64,000 nucleotides of DNA from Trichomonas vaginalis G3 (lineage: Eukaryota; Parabasalia; Trichomonadida; Trichomonadidae), in assembly GCF_026262505.1 (NCBI RefSeq), contig NC_067203.1, forward strand, positions 10,850,001 to 10,914,000, given 5' to 3'. A model generated the notes under the pieces. The model was not told the DNA's origin. It saw only the letters and a program-made list of their open reading frames with translations, and made no database searches. The translations under genes were made by a program, and so were the position numbers. How positions within the stretch are numbered: position 1 is the first letter of the stretch; each line of letters begins with the position of its first letter. Positions 1-9,997 of this stretch are shown here, piece after piece.

Positions 1-213
1 GTATTTAAGGCGGTCACGAAGGAAGATGTTGATTGGAAGGCATTCACGGAGTTTGTGTGGACCTGTGGATGGGTGGGAAGCGAACTTACCAGCGGACTTA
101 GCGAGAAGCCAGTGGTGTGGAGCTGTGAGACGCTTAAGGTGGAAACGTTGGCAGCGAGGCATTACTTTTCCAAAAAGGAAGAGCCACGACGATTATTATT
201 TTCTCAAATTTGA
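1..213 (+). CDS. C-terminal end of an unknown protein (5' partial)
   Basis: Frame 1 is open from the window edge to a TGA at 211-213 and encodes about 70 residues. The stretch is much richer in G+C than the flanking intergenic DNA, which in this AT-rich genome usually means coding sequence. Visible parts are an aromatic-rich segment ([15 protein letters not shown]) and a basic C-terminus. I do not recognise the family. A second frame is also open here, but it runs through the downstream tRNA, so I prefer frame 1. The start lies outside the window. Confidence 0.4.
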   Translation, partial: VFKAVTKEDVDWKAFTEFVWTCGWVGSELTSGLSEKPVVWSCETLKVETLAARHYFSKKEEPRRLLFSQI

Positions 214-250
214 AATTTCAAAAAAAAATTATAAAAAAGGAAAAAATTTT

Positions 251-321
251 GGTTCCACCAGGAATCGAACCTGGATTTAGGGATTCAGAGTCCCCAGTGA
301 TAGCCATTACACTATGGAACC
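251..321 (-). tRNA. tRNA-Gln (anticodon CUG)
   Basis: Read on the minus strand the sequence folds as a cloverleaf. The seven-base acceptor stem GGTTCCA pairs with TGGAACC, the T-arm contains GGTTCGATTCC, and the anticodon stem GGGGA/TCCCT encloses the loop CTCTGAA. This puts anticodon CTG at the normal place, giving glutamine. No intron is seen. The T-rich minus-strand sequence just downstream fits a Pol III terminator. Confidence 0.92.
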
Positions 322-407
322 TTCACTTTTTCTTTATTGACTTTTTATTAAAGATTATTATCACCATATATAGGGAACTTCCCTTGTAATAAAAAGAATA
401 ATTATTC

Positions 408-1100
408 ATGCAAAATGATCAAAACAAAGGGAAAAAGACTTCAAACCGATCGGTCTTAGATAACAGACGAATTATTATTTCCATACATTCGAGTATTCCT
501 ATTCAAGTTATTACTGCGATCAAAGATACAATAAAAACTATTCGATCTGTTGGTTTAGATGTATCTGAATACGTTCCTGAAACAACTATATCAGTTACTT
601 ACCAGAAGAAAGCGATGAAACCAATGATTTATTTTGAACCTCCATCAATAGATGAAGAATTTCTTTCTAACATCGAAGAAAATTCTATAATACACACAGA
701 CAAGTACGATGATATCGATCTAAAGACATATGCTTCCTATTTTAATATCATCCTATTACCAAAAAAGCCTGAAGACATTGTATCATCCCTACGATTCGTG
801 CTTGTAGAAAATAGTATAATAGGAGAAGGTTATTCTGTTAGAGTTTATGGAGATTTATGGAAAGAAGTTTTATCTCAAATACCAGGGATAGATACTACGT
901 ATTCCAATGCAATATCGGCAGCAACAAGGAATAGAGCAGAAATGTTTCAAAGTATTGATTCAATAACGACATCAAATGGCAAAAAAATTAACGAAAGATC
1001 ATTGAAGAATATAGAGCTATTCTTTACCTCGGAATCGCCTGATACTCTTTTTGTTCCATCAGGGAATAATAGGAAAAGAAAAGAGCCAAACCCTGCATGA
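408..1100 (+). CDS. Hypothetical protein, 230 aa
   Basis: This is an open frame of 230 codons, ATG at 408 and TGA at 1098-1100, with codon use typical of the window. I do not recognise it. The N-terminus is polar and basic. The middle is a mixed alpha/beta-like stretch with hydrophobic segments (RIIISIHSSIPIQVI, YFNIILLPKKPEDIV). The tail is rich in Lys/Arg (RKRKEP) and could act as a nuclear signal. There is no signal peptide or membrane span. It begins about 87 bases after the start of the divergently transcribed tRNA-Gln, so the two share one short upstream region. The motif TTATTCATG sits at the start codon itself. Confidence 0.7.
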   Translation: MQNDQNKGKKTSNRSVLDNRRIIISIHSSIPIQVITAIKDTIKTIRSVGLDVSEYVPETTISVTYQKKAMKPMIYFEPPSIDEEFLSNIEENSIIHTDKYDDIDLKTYASYFNIILLPKKPEDIVSSLRFVLVENSIIGEGYSVRVYGDLWKEVLSQIPGIDTTYSNAISAATRNRAEMFQSIDSITTSNGKKINERSLKNIELFFTSESPDTLFVPSGNNRKRKEPNPA

Positions 1101-1739
1101 AGTTAATTTGGGCAGTTCTCTACTAATTCACTATAAATTGTTTGTATATATTATCATATTTTAGCTAATTTTTTTACATATGAATGCGTATTCCATATTT
1201 CCCATTTTTAAAATATTGGAGTTGCGTTTTGTGAGATGACTGGTATGCAATCCCCAAGTACATAAGCATAAATCTTTTGTTAAAAATATTGTGATTCATA
1301 TATTTTTCAGTTATATTACTATATTATCGAACCCAAATCATGTAAATCCGGTTAGAGTTAAGTAAACATAAAGCAAATTCGATAACCAATTCATCCTTAA
1401 TGCTGAATCTGAAATGAATCTTACTTAAATTATCCTACACTCCCTTCTCATTAAAAAGATGGATAGTTCCGCAAATATCTATATTTTTGATAATTAAAGT
1501 TGTTTTCTTAGATAAGCGGAATGTTCTCTCACTTTTTCACCGAAATTCAACAGCATTTTCAATATGGGCTCAAATACTACAAGTTCATTTAATAACAAAA
1601 GGGCTGGTATAAATTGGAAACTCATAACATATAACTACGAAAGAAATTCTCATAGATCTAAAGATATTTCTAGAAAAAGAGATTAAAAACTTGGTTAATT
1701 TAAGGGATAGATAGATAGTATTTAGTATAATAATATAAA
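1101..1739. other. Intergenic, nothing recognised
   Basis: This is AT-rich spacer between convergent genes. I see no open frame of note, no tRNA and no clear repeat. Confidence 0.6.
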
Positions 1740-2291
1740 TTATAATTGTTCAACACCGAAGACTTCATTGAAGTCAAAGAAATCTGTAAAGTCAGAGAAG
1801 AATAAGCTGTCTATTTCGTTATTCAACTCTTTAGATGTAATTCCCGCACTAATTTGTCTGTTTGGTTTAACATGGTTATGAATTGGAGCTTCAGAAACAG
1901 AACTTTCTGAAACGTTATCTTCACAGGATGAGGATGATTCCTCGCTCATCTCACGTTTCTTTCTGTGACGTTCGAGGAGCATGAATCTAGCTTTAATTGC
2001 GATATCCGATCTGTTACCGAGATGTTTTCCGATCTTGACCCATTGTGGTCCAAGTTCTTTATACAAGCCTAGCAATCTAACGTCCTCTTCGCGTGTGAAT
2101 GGACTAAGGTTGACACTTGGAGATAGAAACTTATTCCATCTTTCTCTGCATTGGCGAACATTTCGACCAGGCATGAAAGATGCAACTGATTTCCAGCTGT
2201 GAGTGCCAAGCTTGGACACGACACACCTGAGCTTAATATCTTCTTCTTGGGAGAACTTTCTGTTTGCGCGCACGCTTTTAAGAGATGACAT
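1740..2291 (-). CDS. Two-repeat Myb DNA-binding protein
   Basis: The 183-residue protein starts at the ATG at 2289-2291. Two Myb/SANT repeats occupy roughly residues 8-57 and 61-110. The first has the tryptophan at HSWKSVASFMPGR and the helix RQCRERWNKFL. The second has QWVKIGKHLGNRS and the final helix IAIKARFMLLERH. This R2R3-like layout followed by a short acidic, Ser-rich tail (EESSSSCEDN) matches the many small Myb proteins of trichomonads, some of which are known transcription factors that bind core promoters. A nuclear regulator is therefore likely, with unknown target genes. The C-terminal phenylalanine/aspartate-rich segment (FFSDFTDFFDFNEVFG) resembles an acidic activation region, which is inference. 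Confidence 0.92.
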   Translation of the reverse strand: MSSLKSVRANRKFSQEEDIKLRCVVSKLGTHSWKSVASFMPGRNVRQCRERWNKFLSPSVNLSPFTREEDVRLLGLYKELGPQWVKIGKHLGNRSDIAIKARFMLLERHRKKREMSEESSSSCEDNVSESSVSEAPIHNHVKPNRQISAGITSKELNNEIDSLFFSDFTDFFDFNEVFGVEQL

Positions 2292-3762
2292 TGGAGAAAA
2301 ATACTTTGAGAAGGTTATTGAATTTTTTATGTCACATTTTGAATTTGAAAAGTCTCAATTAAATAATCATTCTTTTTATTTGTTACATAATGTATGTTCA
2401 TGTTGGAGCTTTTCACCAGTAAAATCTTCATCTATTCAAAATTGAGAACGTGGCAGCTATCAGTTTTTAAACCAAAATATATTAACATACTACAAAAAGT
2501 ATACATGGGTCTACAGTTTGATGAACAAACGAGTTCTCAAAAAATGTTTACATCTATACAAAATCGATCAGTTGCATGGCCATCAAATTTTATTGACCAT
2601 AAACAGCGCATTGGTATCTATATTGTATTCTGGCTATGATTTTGCAAGAAAACCTCGAAAATCTGAAATGACGATCAAGGTCTTTATTTGAAAGCTCTCA
2701 AATAACTTTCTATATTTGCGTAGTCATCAGTTATTTGAGATATGCAAATGTTAGAGAGATATAATTCATCGATTCATCATATTCAATGCAATCAAAATTT
2801 GAGTGCTTATTAGGTCATCAACCCTTTCAAACGTTTCATACAAATCTCCCGTAAAAATCTTGTGATATTCAATTTTCAGTAGGAAATTATTTATACTGAG
2901 ATTATTATATACAGCAATAATACAAATTTTTTGATTTTTATGATAATCTTCTTCACAAAAGGTAAATTTTCCTGAGAACATGAGATAATATTAATAATCA
3001 TCTAATATATGTTATATTTTTAAAGTTATTGTCTTATGATTCGTTAATTTCGGAAAATTATTTTGAAAATCATATAAATTTCTAATATTCTTATCTCATC
3101 AATTGATACTTCCATTTTAAACAATGTTACCATCTAAAATGCAAAGCAATGAGATCCTATTTATTAAAAATTTTGATTTAAAAATGATAATTTCAGACCT
3201 AATTTTGTATCGGATTCTCAAATATAAGTAGTATTCTATTTGAATATTACTGTGCATTAAGTGATGCTTGTTCAATTCTTGTCAAATATGCCAAAATAAT
3301 CAAAATAACTTGATTTTAAAAGTGACAACAGTTTATTTTTTCAAACGTTATTAAAATTGAGAGCGGGTTTACTCTCAGAATTAACCCATTGAAATTGATT
3401 TGATGGAATTATTTTTTTATGGTATTTAGTATCGTCTTTCCTAACTTGCTCAATCATTCCTATTTTCAGATACTCGAGCTTTCAAATTTTTGATTTTATT
3501 TTGAAACGGAAATTTAGTCTCTATGTTATTCTGTATTTATGGCAGTACATAGGACATATATCATAATTTTGCAGTTAATTATGGAAAATAGTTAAGAAAT
3601 TAAGGAAATTTTGAAATCTTATTGGTCTCGATCTCAAAATCGTGTTTAATTAAGTTAAAAGTAGAATTAAAATGTTTGTTATGTTGAAAAATTCAATTGT
3701 ATCATCTTAAGGTTAAAATTAATAAGGATTAGTATAATAATAAAATACATTTATTTAAAAAC
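2292..3762. other. 1.5-kb intergenic region, nothing recognised
   Basis: This AT-rich spacer lies between the Myb gene, which reads leftward from 2291, and the 3' end of the coiled-coil gene. Short open frames occur on both strands, but none has a convincing composition or motif. No tRNA or inverted repeat of note was seen. Confidence 0.55.
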
Positions 3763-6700
3763 TTAAAAATCATCAAGATCTTTAGCAACGCTTGAATTCA
3801 TTATCGATTGAGATACTAAATTTGTTGCCTCGGGATCTTTACTGATTTGGATGACAGCATTATGCTGAGATTGCACAATAGCTGACATATCTCTAATTCT
3901 TCTTTCTCTATCTTCAAGTAGTAGCTTCAAGTTATTTACAGAAGCGTGTATCATTCTAAGTTGCCTATCAAGTGAGTCTGAATCTGTCACTTCTTTTCCG
4001 AGCTCTGGAAATTCTCTGATGATTAATTCCGCAATCTTCCTTTCTTCTTTAGTTTCAAGTGACTTATCACCAGGAATATAGAATATAGGACCTTGTTGGT
4101 GTGATAAAGCTCTGGCAGGTGGCATAATATTTGAGCTTGGTAATCCTAAAATTGTAAAAATTGTTGAAATAGAATCTTGCAAAGTTGATAACCTTTGAAG
4201 CGCCTGCTGTTTTGCAAATTGGGGAGAATTAATGATATTCAATAAATCCTTGGCTATTTTATTAATATTGTCCAACTGAATAACCTTTGGATTTTTATTG
4301 TTCATGTCACTTTTCATTTGTTCCAGATCTTTAGTTTTTGACAACAATTTTTCATTCATTGAGCGAATTGTTGTTGTTAATGAAGCAATTTCATTATCCT
4401 TAGACTTATTGTCTGCTGCTAAATTAGATATGGATTCATTCAGTTCTTGGATTTGGTCATCATTAGATTTAATTTCTTCAATTTGATCTTTCAATTTTTC
4501 AATATTTTTGTTCAATTCTTCGATTTCTTTCTCTTTCATTTGAATAATTTGGTCTTTGTTCTTTAGTTTTGTCTCTGACAAAGCTAATTCCTCAACTTTG
4601 GCTTTGAGTTCCATTGATATTGCATCTTTTTCTGCTTTAGGACACATTGGAACTTTGTTTTCTGTTGCTTTGACTAATTCTTGGTTCAAAGATTTAACTT
4701 GACTTGCCAAGTTCTTTGCTGCTTCTGCTTTCTTGTCTCTGTCTTGTTTAAGTTGTTCTATTTGATCTTGGTAGTCTTTCTCTTTCCTTGTGAATTTATC
4801 TTTGAGTTTTTCCGCATTGACTTCGTTTGCAAAAGCAGTTTTTTGAAGTACAGTTGATTCTAGTAATTTTTCTTTCTTCAGCAAATCAATCTTCTTTTGT
4901 AACTTGTTGTAATCATCCTTAGGAACGCTATTTCTTAATTGTGATTTGAGTTCATCAATCCGTAACCCATTTTCACGGATAATCCTTTCTGATGTTGCTT
5001 TATCTGCTTCCATTTCTTTAATCTTTTGTTTGTAACTTGATAATTTTCGTGTGAAATCATCAAATTTTTCTTGTTGTGTAGATTGTGTTGTATTTAATTG
5101 CTTTTCTACTTCAATCTTCTGTGCATTCAAGTTGTCGTAATTGGACATAATATCTTTCTTATCATCTTCCAATTCTTTAATTTTATTCTTCAGCTCATCA
5201 ATCAGTTTTCCTTTATTTTCGATTGCTTGAGTTAATTCATTATTTTTAGCTTTAATGTTATCAACGGATTCACGTGATTTCTTTCTAATTTCTTTAGTTT
5301 CTTCATCAATCTTTGAATATTCAGCTGTTTGTGTTTCGAGTTTTCCTCTAAGAGAATCGACTTGATCTTGAAGTTTGTTTATTGTCTGTGTATCTTGTTG
5401 CGCTGCTCTATCATTTTCATCTTTGATTTTGGCAATTTCTTTGTTCAAATCTTCAATTGTACTTGTCAAAGATGCAACTTTCTTAGTCATTTGGTCTTTG
5501 TAATCTGTGTATTCTTTGTCTTCCATTTCATAACAGCTCTTTGTAGTATGAAGTTCGTCATTAATGAAATTGAAAGATTTCTGGAGCTCATCTTTATCAT
5601 TCTTGAGTTTCTCGTAAACAGATAATAAAACAGTGTTTTGTGACAATTCATGATTTTGTTTTTGCAAAACTGAAATTTGAGATTTCAATTCTTGGTTATT
5701 ATCTGTTAATTCCTTGATTTTCTCGAGGTTCTGTTTTCTTTCAATCTGAAGGTTTGTGTTGTTCTTGTTTGCAGTTTCTAAGTCACTTGATAATTGTGAA
5801 TTTTCTTTTTCAATGTCATTCTTTTCATTTTGCAAATTCTCCAATTTAGAAATTGTGGAATTCATTTGGTCAACAGCATCACTTCTTTCTTTTTCTTTAT
5901 CATCAACAACTTTCTTCATTTCTTCAATATCTTCTTTACTCTTTTCAACAAACTGCAAATGATCAGCATATTCTTTCTGTAAATCTTGATATTTCTTTGT
6001 TAAAGACTTAAAAACATAATCTCCTGCTTCTTTCGCAGCTGTCATCTTCTGTGATTGTTCTTCAGCTCTTCTAACTGTATCACTTTGTCCAGTTATTTGC
6101 AACTGGAGTTCAACATTCTCTCTTTCTTTTTGGTCTTTTTCTTTTGTTAAATTAACAAAAGCTTCTTGGAGTTGCTTTAATTTCAACCTGAGTTTGTTTA
6201 TCTTTTCTGCTTTAGTTTGTAATGATAATGTTGACTGGTTTTTGAGATCTTCAAATTGTTTTCTCTGTTCTTTAACTTCTTTTTTGAGTTCCTTAATTTG
6301 ATTCTCCATTTCACTGTTTGTTTCCTTAAGTTTGTAGTATTTCTGGTCTTTTTCTGCTAATGTTGTTTTGTTTTCATTTGTGAACTCCTCCAAAGCAGTT
6401 TTGAGTTCATTATTTTCAACAATTAATTTTTGTTTTTTGTTTTCAATCTTTTTATTCTCATTTCTTAAATCCAACATAGCTGATTCCATAGAATTCACTC
6501 TATTTGTTAGCTGCTCCTCTTTTAATTTCAGCTTGCTTTTATCATCATTTAGCTGTGAAATTGTGTCTGAAAGTGATTTTTCCTTATTTTTGTATGTTGT
6601 TTCTAAACTGTTGATAGAAGAAGTGAAATCTGTTTGTCTGCTCTGGAAGGCAGATAATTGATCTAATAAATCATCAATCTTTGTTTTCATATTAACTTTC

Positions 6701-8502
6701 TCTTCTTCAAATTGGTCAATTGTTAAATGAGATGTTGCTAAATCTTTTTCGTATTCTATGGATTTTTGTTTAAACATTTCATTTATTGTTGATATCTGAT
6801 TCTGAGATTTTTGCAATTCTTCTTTCATTCTTTCTTCATTCATTTGTTGTTGTGACATTGTATTCTGTAATTTCATCTCTGTTGATGATCTTAAATCATT
6901 CAGAGTCAATGATAATTCCTTATTTTTCAGATTAGATTGTTTTAATTCTTTTTTAAGATCTTCATTTTCCTTTTGCAGCTGAGAAACCATATCTTTAGAT
7001 CTATTATAATTTGTACAAATAAATTTAGAAACATCTTTTAATGAATCCATATCATCTGTTACTTTTAATGATGCAAAACTAAAAGATGTTTGAACATCAT
7101 CCAACAAAACTTGGACATTTTCTTTTATTCTATTGAAAGATTTTCCTTGTTCTTCTTGTATTGCTTTCATTGAATTCAATTCATCTTGGCATCTCTTTAT
7201 GTTCTGTTGTGCAATTTGAAGTTCGTTTTCTTTCTCTGAAATTTGTGATTGCAAATTTTGTTCATTTTCAGAAAGCATTGATGTTAAAGAGTTAATGGCA
7301 ACTTTCATTTGTGATATTTCTTTTGTCTTCTGCTGTAATTCCTGCTCAAATATTGGATCCATACTGTAATTTGAATCAAAACTTGTATCCGAAGAAAATT
7401 TTAATTTTTCTTTCAAATCTGAATTTTCTGACTGAACTTTTTCGAGTTCTGTCTTGAGTTGTGATTTTTGTTGCTCTTCAATAAGACTCTTCTTACGTAA
7501 CTCTGTAAGTTGTGATTTCATTTCATCAAGAGATTTTCGAAGTTCTGTATTTTGAGAATCATCAGTAACTTGAGAAATTTTTGAATTTTGAAAATCGGAT
7601 AATCTTTGATTCATCTCTGTTAATTTCTTCTGGTTTTCTGTATTTGATGACTCAATGAAGTCAATTAATGTCTTTTCTTTCTCAGATTGTTCTAATATTG
7701 TTTGCTTCATGAAGTTTATTTCTGATTTTAATGATTCGATTCTTTTTGCTTTTCTTGCATTCATTTCAACTAATTTCTTGACTTCTGGATATGAACTCAT
7801 ATCTTCAATGTGAACAATTGTATCTTGATCTTCATCTTCATTTGTAAGAGCGTCTGTAAGTTGTTGTGTTAATTCTCTATTTGCAGATTTTTGAGTTGAT
7901 AATTCGACATTTGATATTTGTTGTTGTTTTCTAAGAGAAATAACTGTACTGAGTAGTTTTTTGTTTTTCTCTTGTAATAGATGTATTTTGGTGTCTGCAA
8001 ATCTCTGAGGTTTATCAATAACTTGTGGTGAAGAAAGCTGTGAGTTCAATTCATCAATAATCGATTGTTGTTTGAGAGATGATAACCTGTAGAGTTCAAC
8101 TTGCTCTTCAAGCTGTTTATTTTCGGCAGTTAAAACTGCAATATCTTCCGTTGCCCTTCGTAATTTGTTTTTCATGTCGAGAATGTTGTTTTTTAGTGTA
8201 TTTTGCTCGTTATTATGCTCTTCTTTGTTCTCTTGGATTTGATTTTGGCTACAATCTAATTCTAATTTTAGTTTTCGATTCTCTTTATTTAATGATTCGA
8301 TCTGTTTTATCATTTTTGCTTGGGTGATTCTCATTTCATCGATTAAAACTTCGTAACCATCACTTCTAGGAGCTACAATTCCGGTAAATTCACGGTTTTT
8401 TATTGGTTTTAAACTATCAGGAGTACTATTATTTGATCTAGTCTGCTTGGGAGGTGTTTTTTTGACTGCAGCTCTTTTAGATACTGGAGGCGAGCGCTGC
8501 AT
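3763..8502 (-). CDS. Large coiled-coil protein, 1,579 aa
   Basis: This is one unbroken frame. I take the ATG at 8500-8502 as start (MQRSPPVSKRA). A basic, Pro/Ser-rich head of about 50 residues is followed by almost continuous heptad-type coiled coil from roughly residue 55 to 1,440, very rich in Lys, Glu, Gln, Asn, Ser and Leu. A less helical C-terminal part carries GLPSSNIMPPARALSHQQ and then another short helix. Proteins of this look are numerous in trichomonads and are usually annotated by weak similarity to viral A-type inclusion or golgin/myosin-tail proteins. That similarity reflects composition, not ancestry. A scaffold, tether or cytoskeletal role is likely, but the sequence shows no specific family domain. 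Confidence 0.9.
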   Translation of the reverse strand: MQRSPPVSKRAAVKKTPPKQTRSNNSTPDSLKPIKNREFTGIVAPRSDGYEVLIDEMRITQAKMIKQIESLNKENRKLKLELDCSQNQIQENKEEHNNEQNTLKNNILDMKNKLRRATEDIAVLTAENKQLEEQVELYRLSSLKQQSIIDELNSQLSSPQVIDKPQRFADTKIHLLQEKNKKLLSTVISLRKQQQISNVELSTQKSANRELTQQLTDALTNEDEDQDTIVHIEDMSSYPEVKKLVEMNARKAKRIESLKSEINFMKQTILEQSEKEKTLIDFIESSNTENQKKLTEMNQRLSDFQNSKISQVTDDSQNTELRKSLDEMKSQLTELRKKSLIEEQQKSQLKTELEKVQSENSDLKEKLKFSSDTSFDSNYSMDPIFEQELQQKTKEISQMKVAINSLTSMLSENEQNLQSQISEKENELQIAQQNIKRCQDELNSMKAIQEEQGKSFNRIKENVQVLLDDVQTSFSFASLKVTDDMDSLKDVSKFICTNYNRSKDMVSQLQKENEDLKKELKQSNLKNKELSLTLNDLRSSTEMKLQNTMSQQQMNEERMKEELQKSQNQISTINEMFKQKSIEYEKDLATSHLTIDQFEEEKVNMKTKIDDLLDQLSAFQSRQTDFTSSINSLETTYKNKEKSLSDTISQLNDDKSKLKLKEEQLTNRVNSMESAMLDLRNENKKIENKKQKLIVENNELKTALEEFTNENKTTLAEKDQKYYKLKETNSEMENQIKELKKEVKEQRKQFEDLKNQSTLSLQTKAEKINKLRLKLKQLQEAFVNLTKEKDQKERENVELQLQITGQSDTVRRAEEQSQKMTAAKEAGDYVFKSLTKKYQDLQKEYADHLQFVEKSKEDIEEMKKVVDDKEKERSDAVDQMNSTISKLENLQNEKNDIEKENSQLSSDLETANKNNTNLQIERKQNLEKIKELTDNNQELKSQISVLQKQNHELSQNTVLLSVYEKLKNDKDELQKSFNFINDELHTTKSCYEMEDKEYTDYKDQMTKKVASLTSTIEDLNKEIAKIKDENDRAAQQDTQTINKLQDQVDSLRGKLETQTAEYSKIDEETKEIRKKSRESVDNIKAKNNELTQAIENKGKLIDELKNKIKELEDDKKDIMSNYDNLNAQKIEVEKQLNTTQSTQQEKFDDFTRKLSSYKQKIKEMEADKATSERIIRENGLRIDELKSQLRNSVPKDDYNKLQKKIDLLKKEKLLESTVLQKTAFANEVNAEKLKDKFTRKEKDYQDQIEQLKQDRDKKAEAAKNLASQVKSLNQELVKATENKVPMCPKAEKDAISMELKAKVEELALSETKLKNKDQIIQMKEKEIEELNKNIEKLKDQIEEIKSNDDQIQELNESISNLAADNKSKDNEIASLTTTIRSMNEKLLSKTKDLEQMKSDMNNKNPKVIQLDNINKIAKDLLNIINSPQFAKQQALQRLSTLQDSISTIFTILGLPSSNIMPPARALSHQQGPIFYIPGDKSLETKEERKIAELIIREFPELGKEVTDSDSLDRQLRMIHASVNNLKLLLEDRERRIRDMSAIVQSQHNAVIQISKDPEATNLVSQSIMNSSVAKDLDDF

Positions 8503-8768
8503 CAAAAAATTATTAAACGTGTATCTATAAAAATTTGAAGATTTAGCAATGTTTTCATTCTGAGGTGAATGTTATATAATGATTTATAGCATATAAATTC
8601 CTTTATTTGGGATAATATTTTCAAATTTTATTGAATTAATAGAATATATCATATTTATATGGGATTATCCTTATTTTCTTGAAAAATTGAAAGAAGAGAC
8701 TTATCAATAGTTAATAGTTTACAATAAAATCTATAAAACTAATATAACGTTGAAATTGATGTCTAATA

Positions 8769-9530
8769 TTATGCGTTAAAGTCGTCACTCCTATTTATAT
8801 CTCTTGTGAGTGGGATAACTTCATCTTTCTTTGCTAAAGGACCAGATTTTGTAGTGAAGAGTAAAATTAAGGCTGCTATGCCAATAATGATGCCTAAACC
8901 AATTCCAATGAATGAAAACCATCCAGAGAGGAATGAATTCCCGATGACAATGCCCTCACCAAAATGAATGTTATCAAAGGAGAGGGAAATCTCGAGACCA
9001 TGCTTGGAATATGTAGTATTGCATATGGCATATTGATGGCCAAAGTTTATAGCTGGTAATGACATGTTTCCGATTTTGCAAAATACTTGCGTAATATTAA
9101 ACTTAGAACTCACGCCGGTATACGATACATTCATATAGACGGTTGAGTTTTCTGCAAATCTTCCAAGCTTGTATTGAAAAGAATACGGAGTTGGAATTTT
9201 GCATGTCTGGATACCATTTCCCTCGTAACCTGGTGGGCATTGGCAGATTCCAGGCCAAATGCAATGAGCCAAATCATGGCATTTATCGCATTTAACATCT
9301 GTAAAATTATTTTTTGTAATTTGTTTTAAGTTATTACTTAAACGTATGTTAGATTCGTTTATTCTTGCTAATTTTGAAATTTCATGATTGTTTGTTTCGG
9401 TGGTTGCATTTGAAATTTCAGATTTGTTGAGTGAATTCTGCTCAACTTTAGAGGTATTGTCTCTGTCCTGGGTCAAGTTCATATTAATTTGGCCACGCCT
9501 AGCTTCTACAATAGATAAGATAATTATCAT
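8769..9530 (-). CDS. Single-pass membrane protein with EGF-like motif
   Basis: From the ATG at 9528-9530 the protein has about 253 residues. It begins with a very short hydrophobic stretch (MIIILSIVEA), then a polar Asn/Thr-rich region with several N-glycosylation sequons. A cysteine cluster follows (CDKCHDLAHC then CQCPPGYEGNGIQTC) that reads as an EGF-like module. Next come a beta-rich ectodomain, a membrane span (FIGIGLGIIIGIAALILLF) and a short cytoplasmic tail. The layout is a type I surface protein. The frame continues upstream of this ATG without another ATG, and those extra codons would make a better signal peptide, so the true start is uncertain. Confidence 0.75.
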   Translation of the reverse strand: MIIILSIVEARRGQINMNLTQDRDNTSKVEQNSLNKSEISNATTETNNHEISKLARINESNIRLSNNLKQITKNNFTDVKCDKCHDLAHCIWPGICQCPPGYEGNGIQTCKIPTPYSFQYKLGRFAENSTVYMNVSYTGVSSKFNITQVFCKIGNMSLPAINFGHQYAICNTTYSKHGLEISLSFDNIHFGEGIVIGNSFLSGWFSFIGIGLGIIIGIAALILLFTTKSGPLAKKDEVIPLTRDINRSDDFNA

Positions 9531-9997
9531 ATTTGTCAGAAGAAAAATTTCACTTTTACATTTCAATTGTCTAAAATTTTAGATATGTTTATTACGCATT
9601 TTGGAACATTACGCAATGTTATATGATTTTCACACGCAAACGCCTCCCAACCATCAAAATTGTTTGTAATCGGAGGATGTTAGCTTTATTTTTCTATTTT
9701 GAACTTTTCTATGCTCGGTTTTAGGATAACCACATGAATAAGAATACACCCCCTGACTATCTCTAGGTTCTCATAAAAAAAATTATTTGTAATTAATTTT
9801 ATTAGCAAACACAGAAATTCCCTGCTTTCTGTAGGATATTCATTCTTTGGTTTTGAATGGTCATACATTTCATTTGGATTTTTCCATAATCTCATCAAGA
9901 TACGTTCACATATTGCATTTTTCTGTTTTCATATAAATAAAAAGACATCTAACTATAGTAGAAAAAAAACAATAAATTATTTAGATGCAATAGATAT
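9531..9997. other. Intergenic, no convincing gene
   Basis: Spacer between the EGF-like membrane gene and COG2. A minus-strand frame of about 70 codons (9686-9898) starts with a plausible ATG but has no motif I recognise, and I do not call it. Confidence 0.5.

Noticed and set aside
26-280. Open frame of 84 codons at the left edge
   Set aside because: It runs into the tRNA-Gln gene and overlaps a better frame-1 tail; its product looks like a frame shadow.
2766-2981. Minus-strand open frame of 71 codons
   Set aside because: AT-rich random-looking product in a gene-poor spacer.
3763-8502. Viral A-type inclusion protein
   Set aside because: Such labels come from low-complexity coiled-coil similarity and do not show viral origin.
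9686-9898. Minus-strand open frame of 70 codons
   Set aside because: It has no motif, promoter or family resemblance; kept only as a note.
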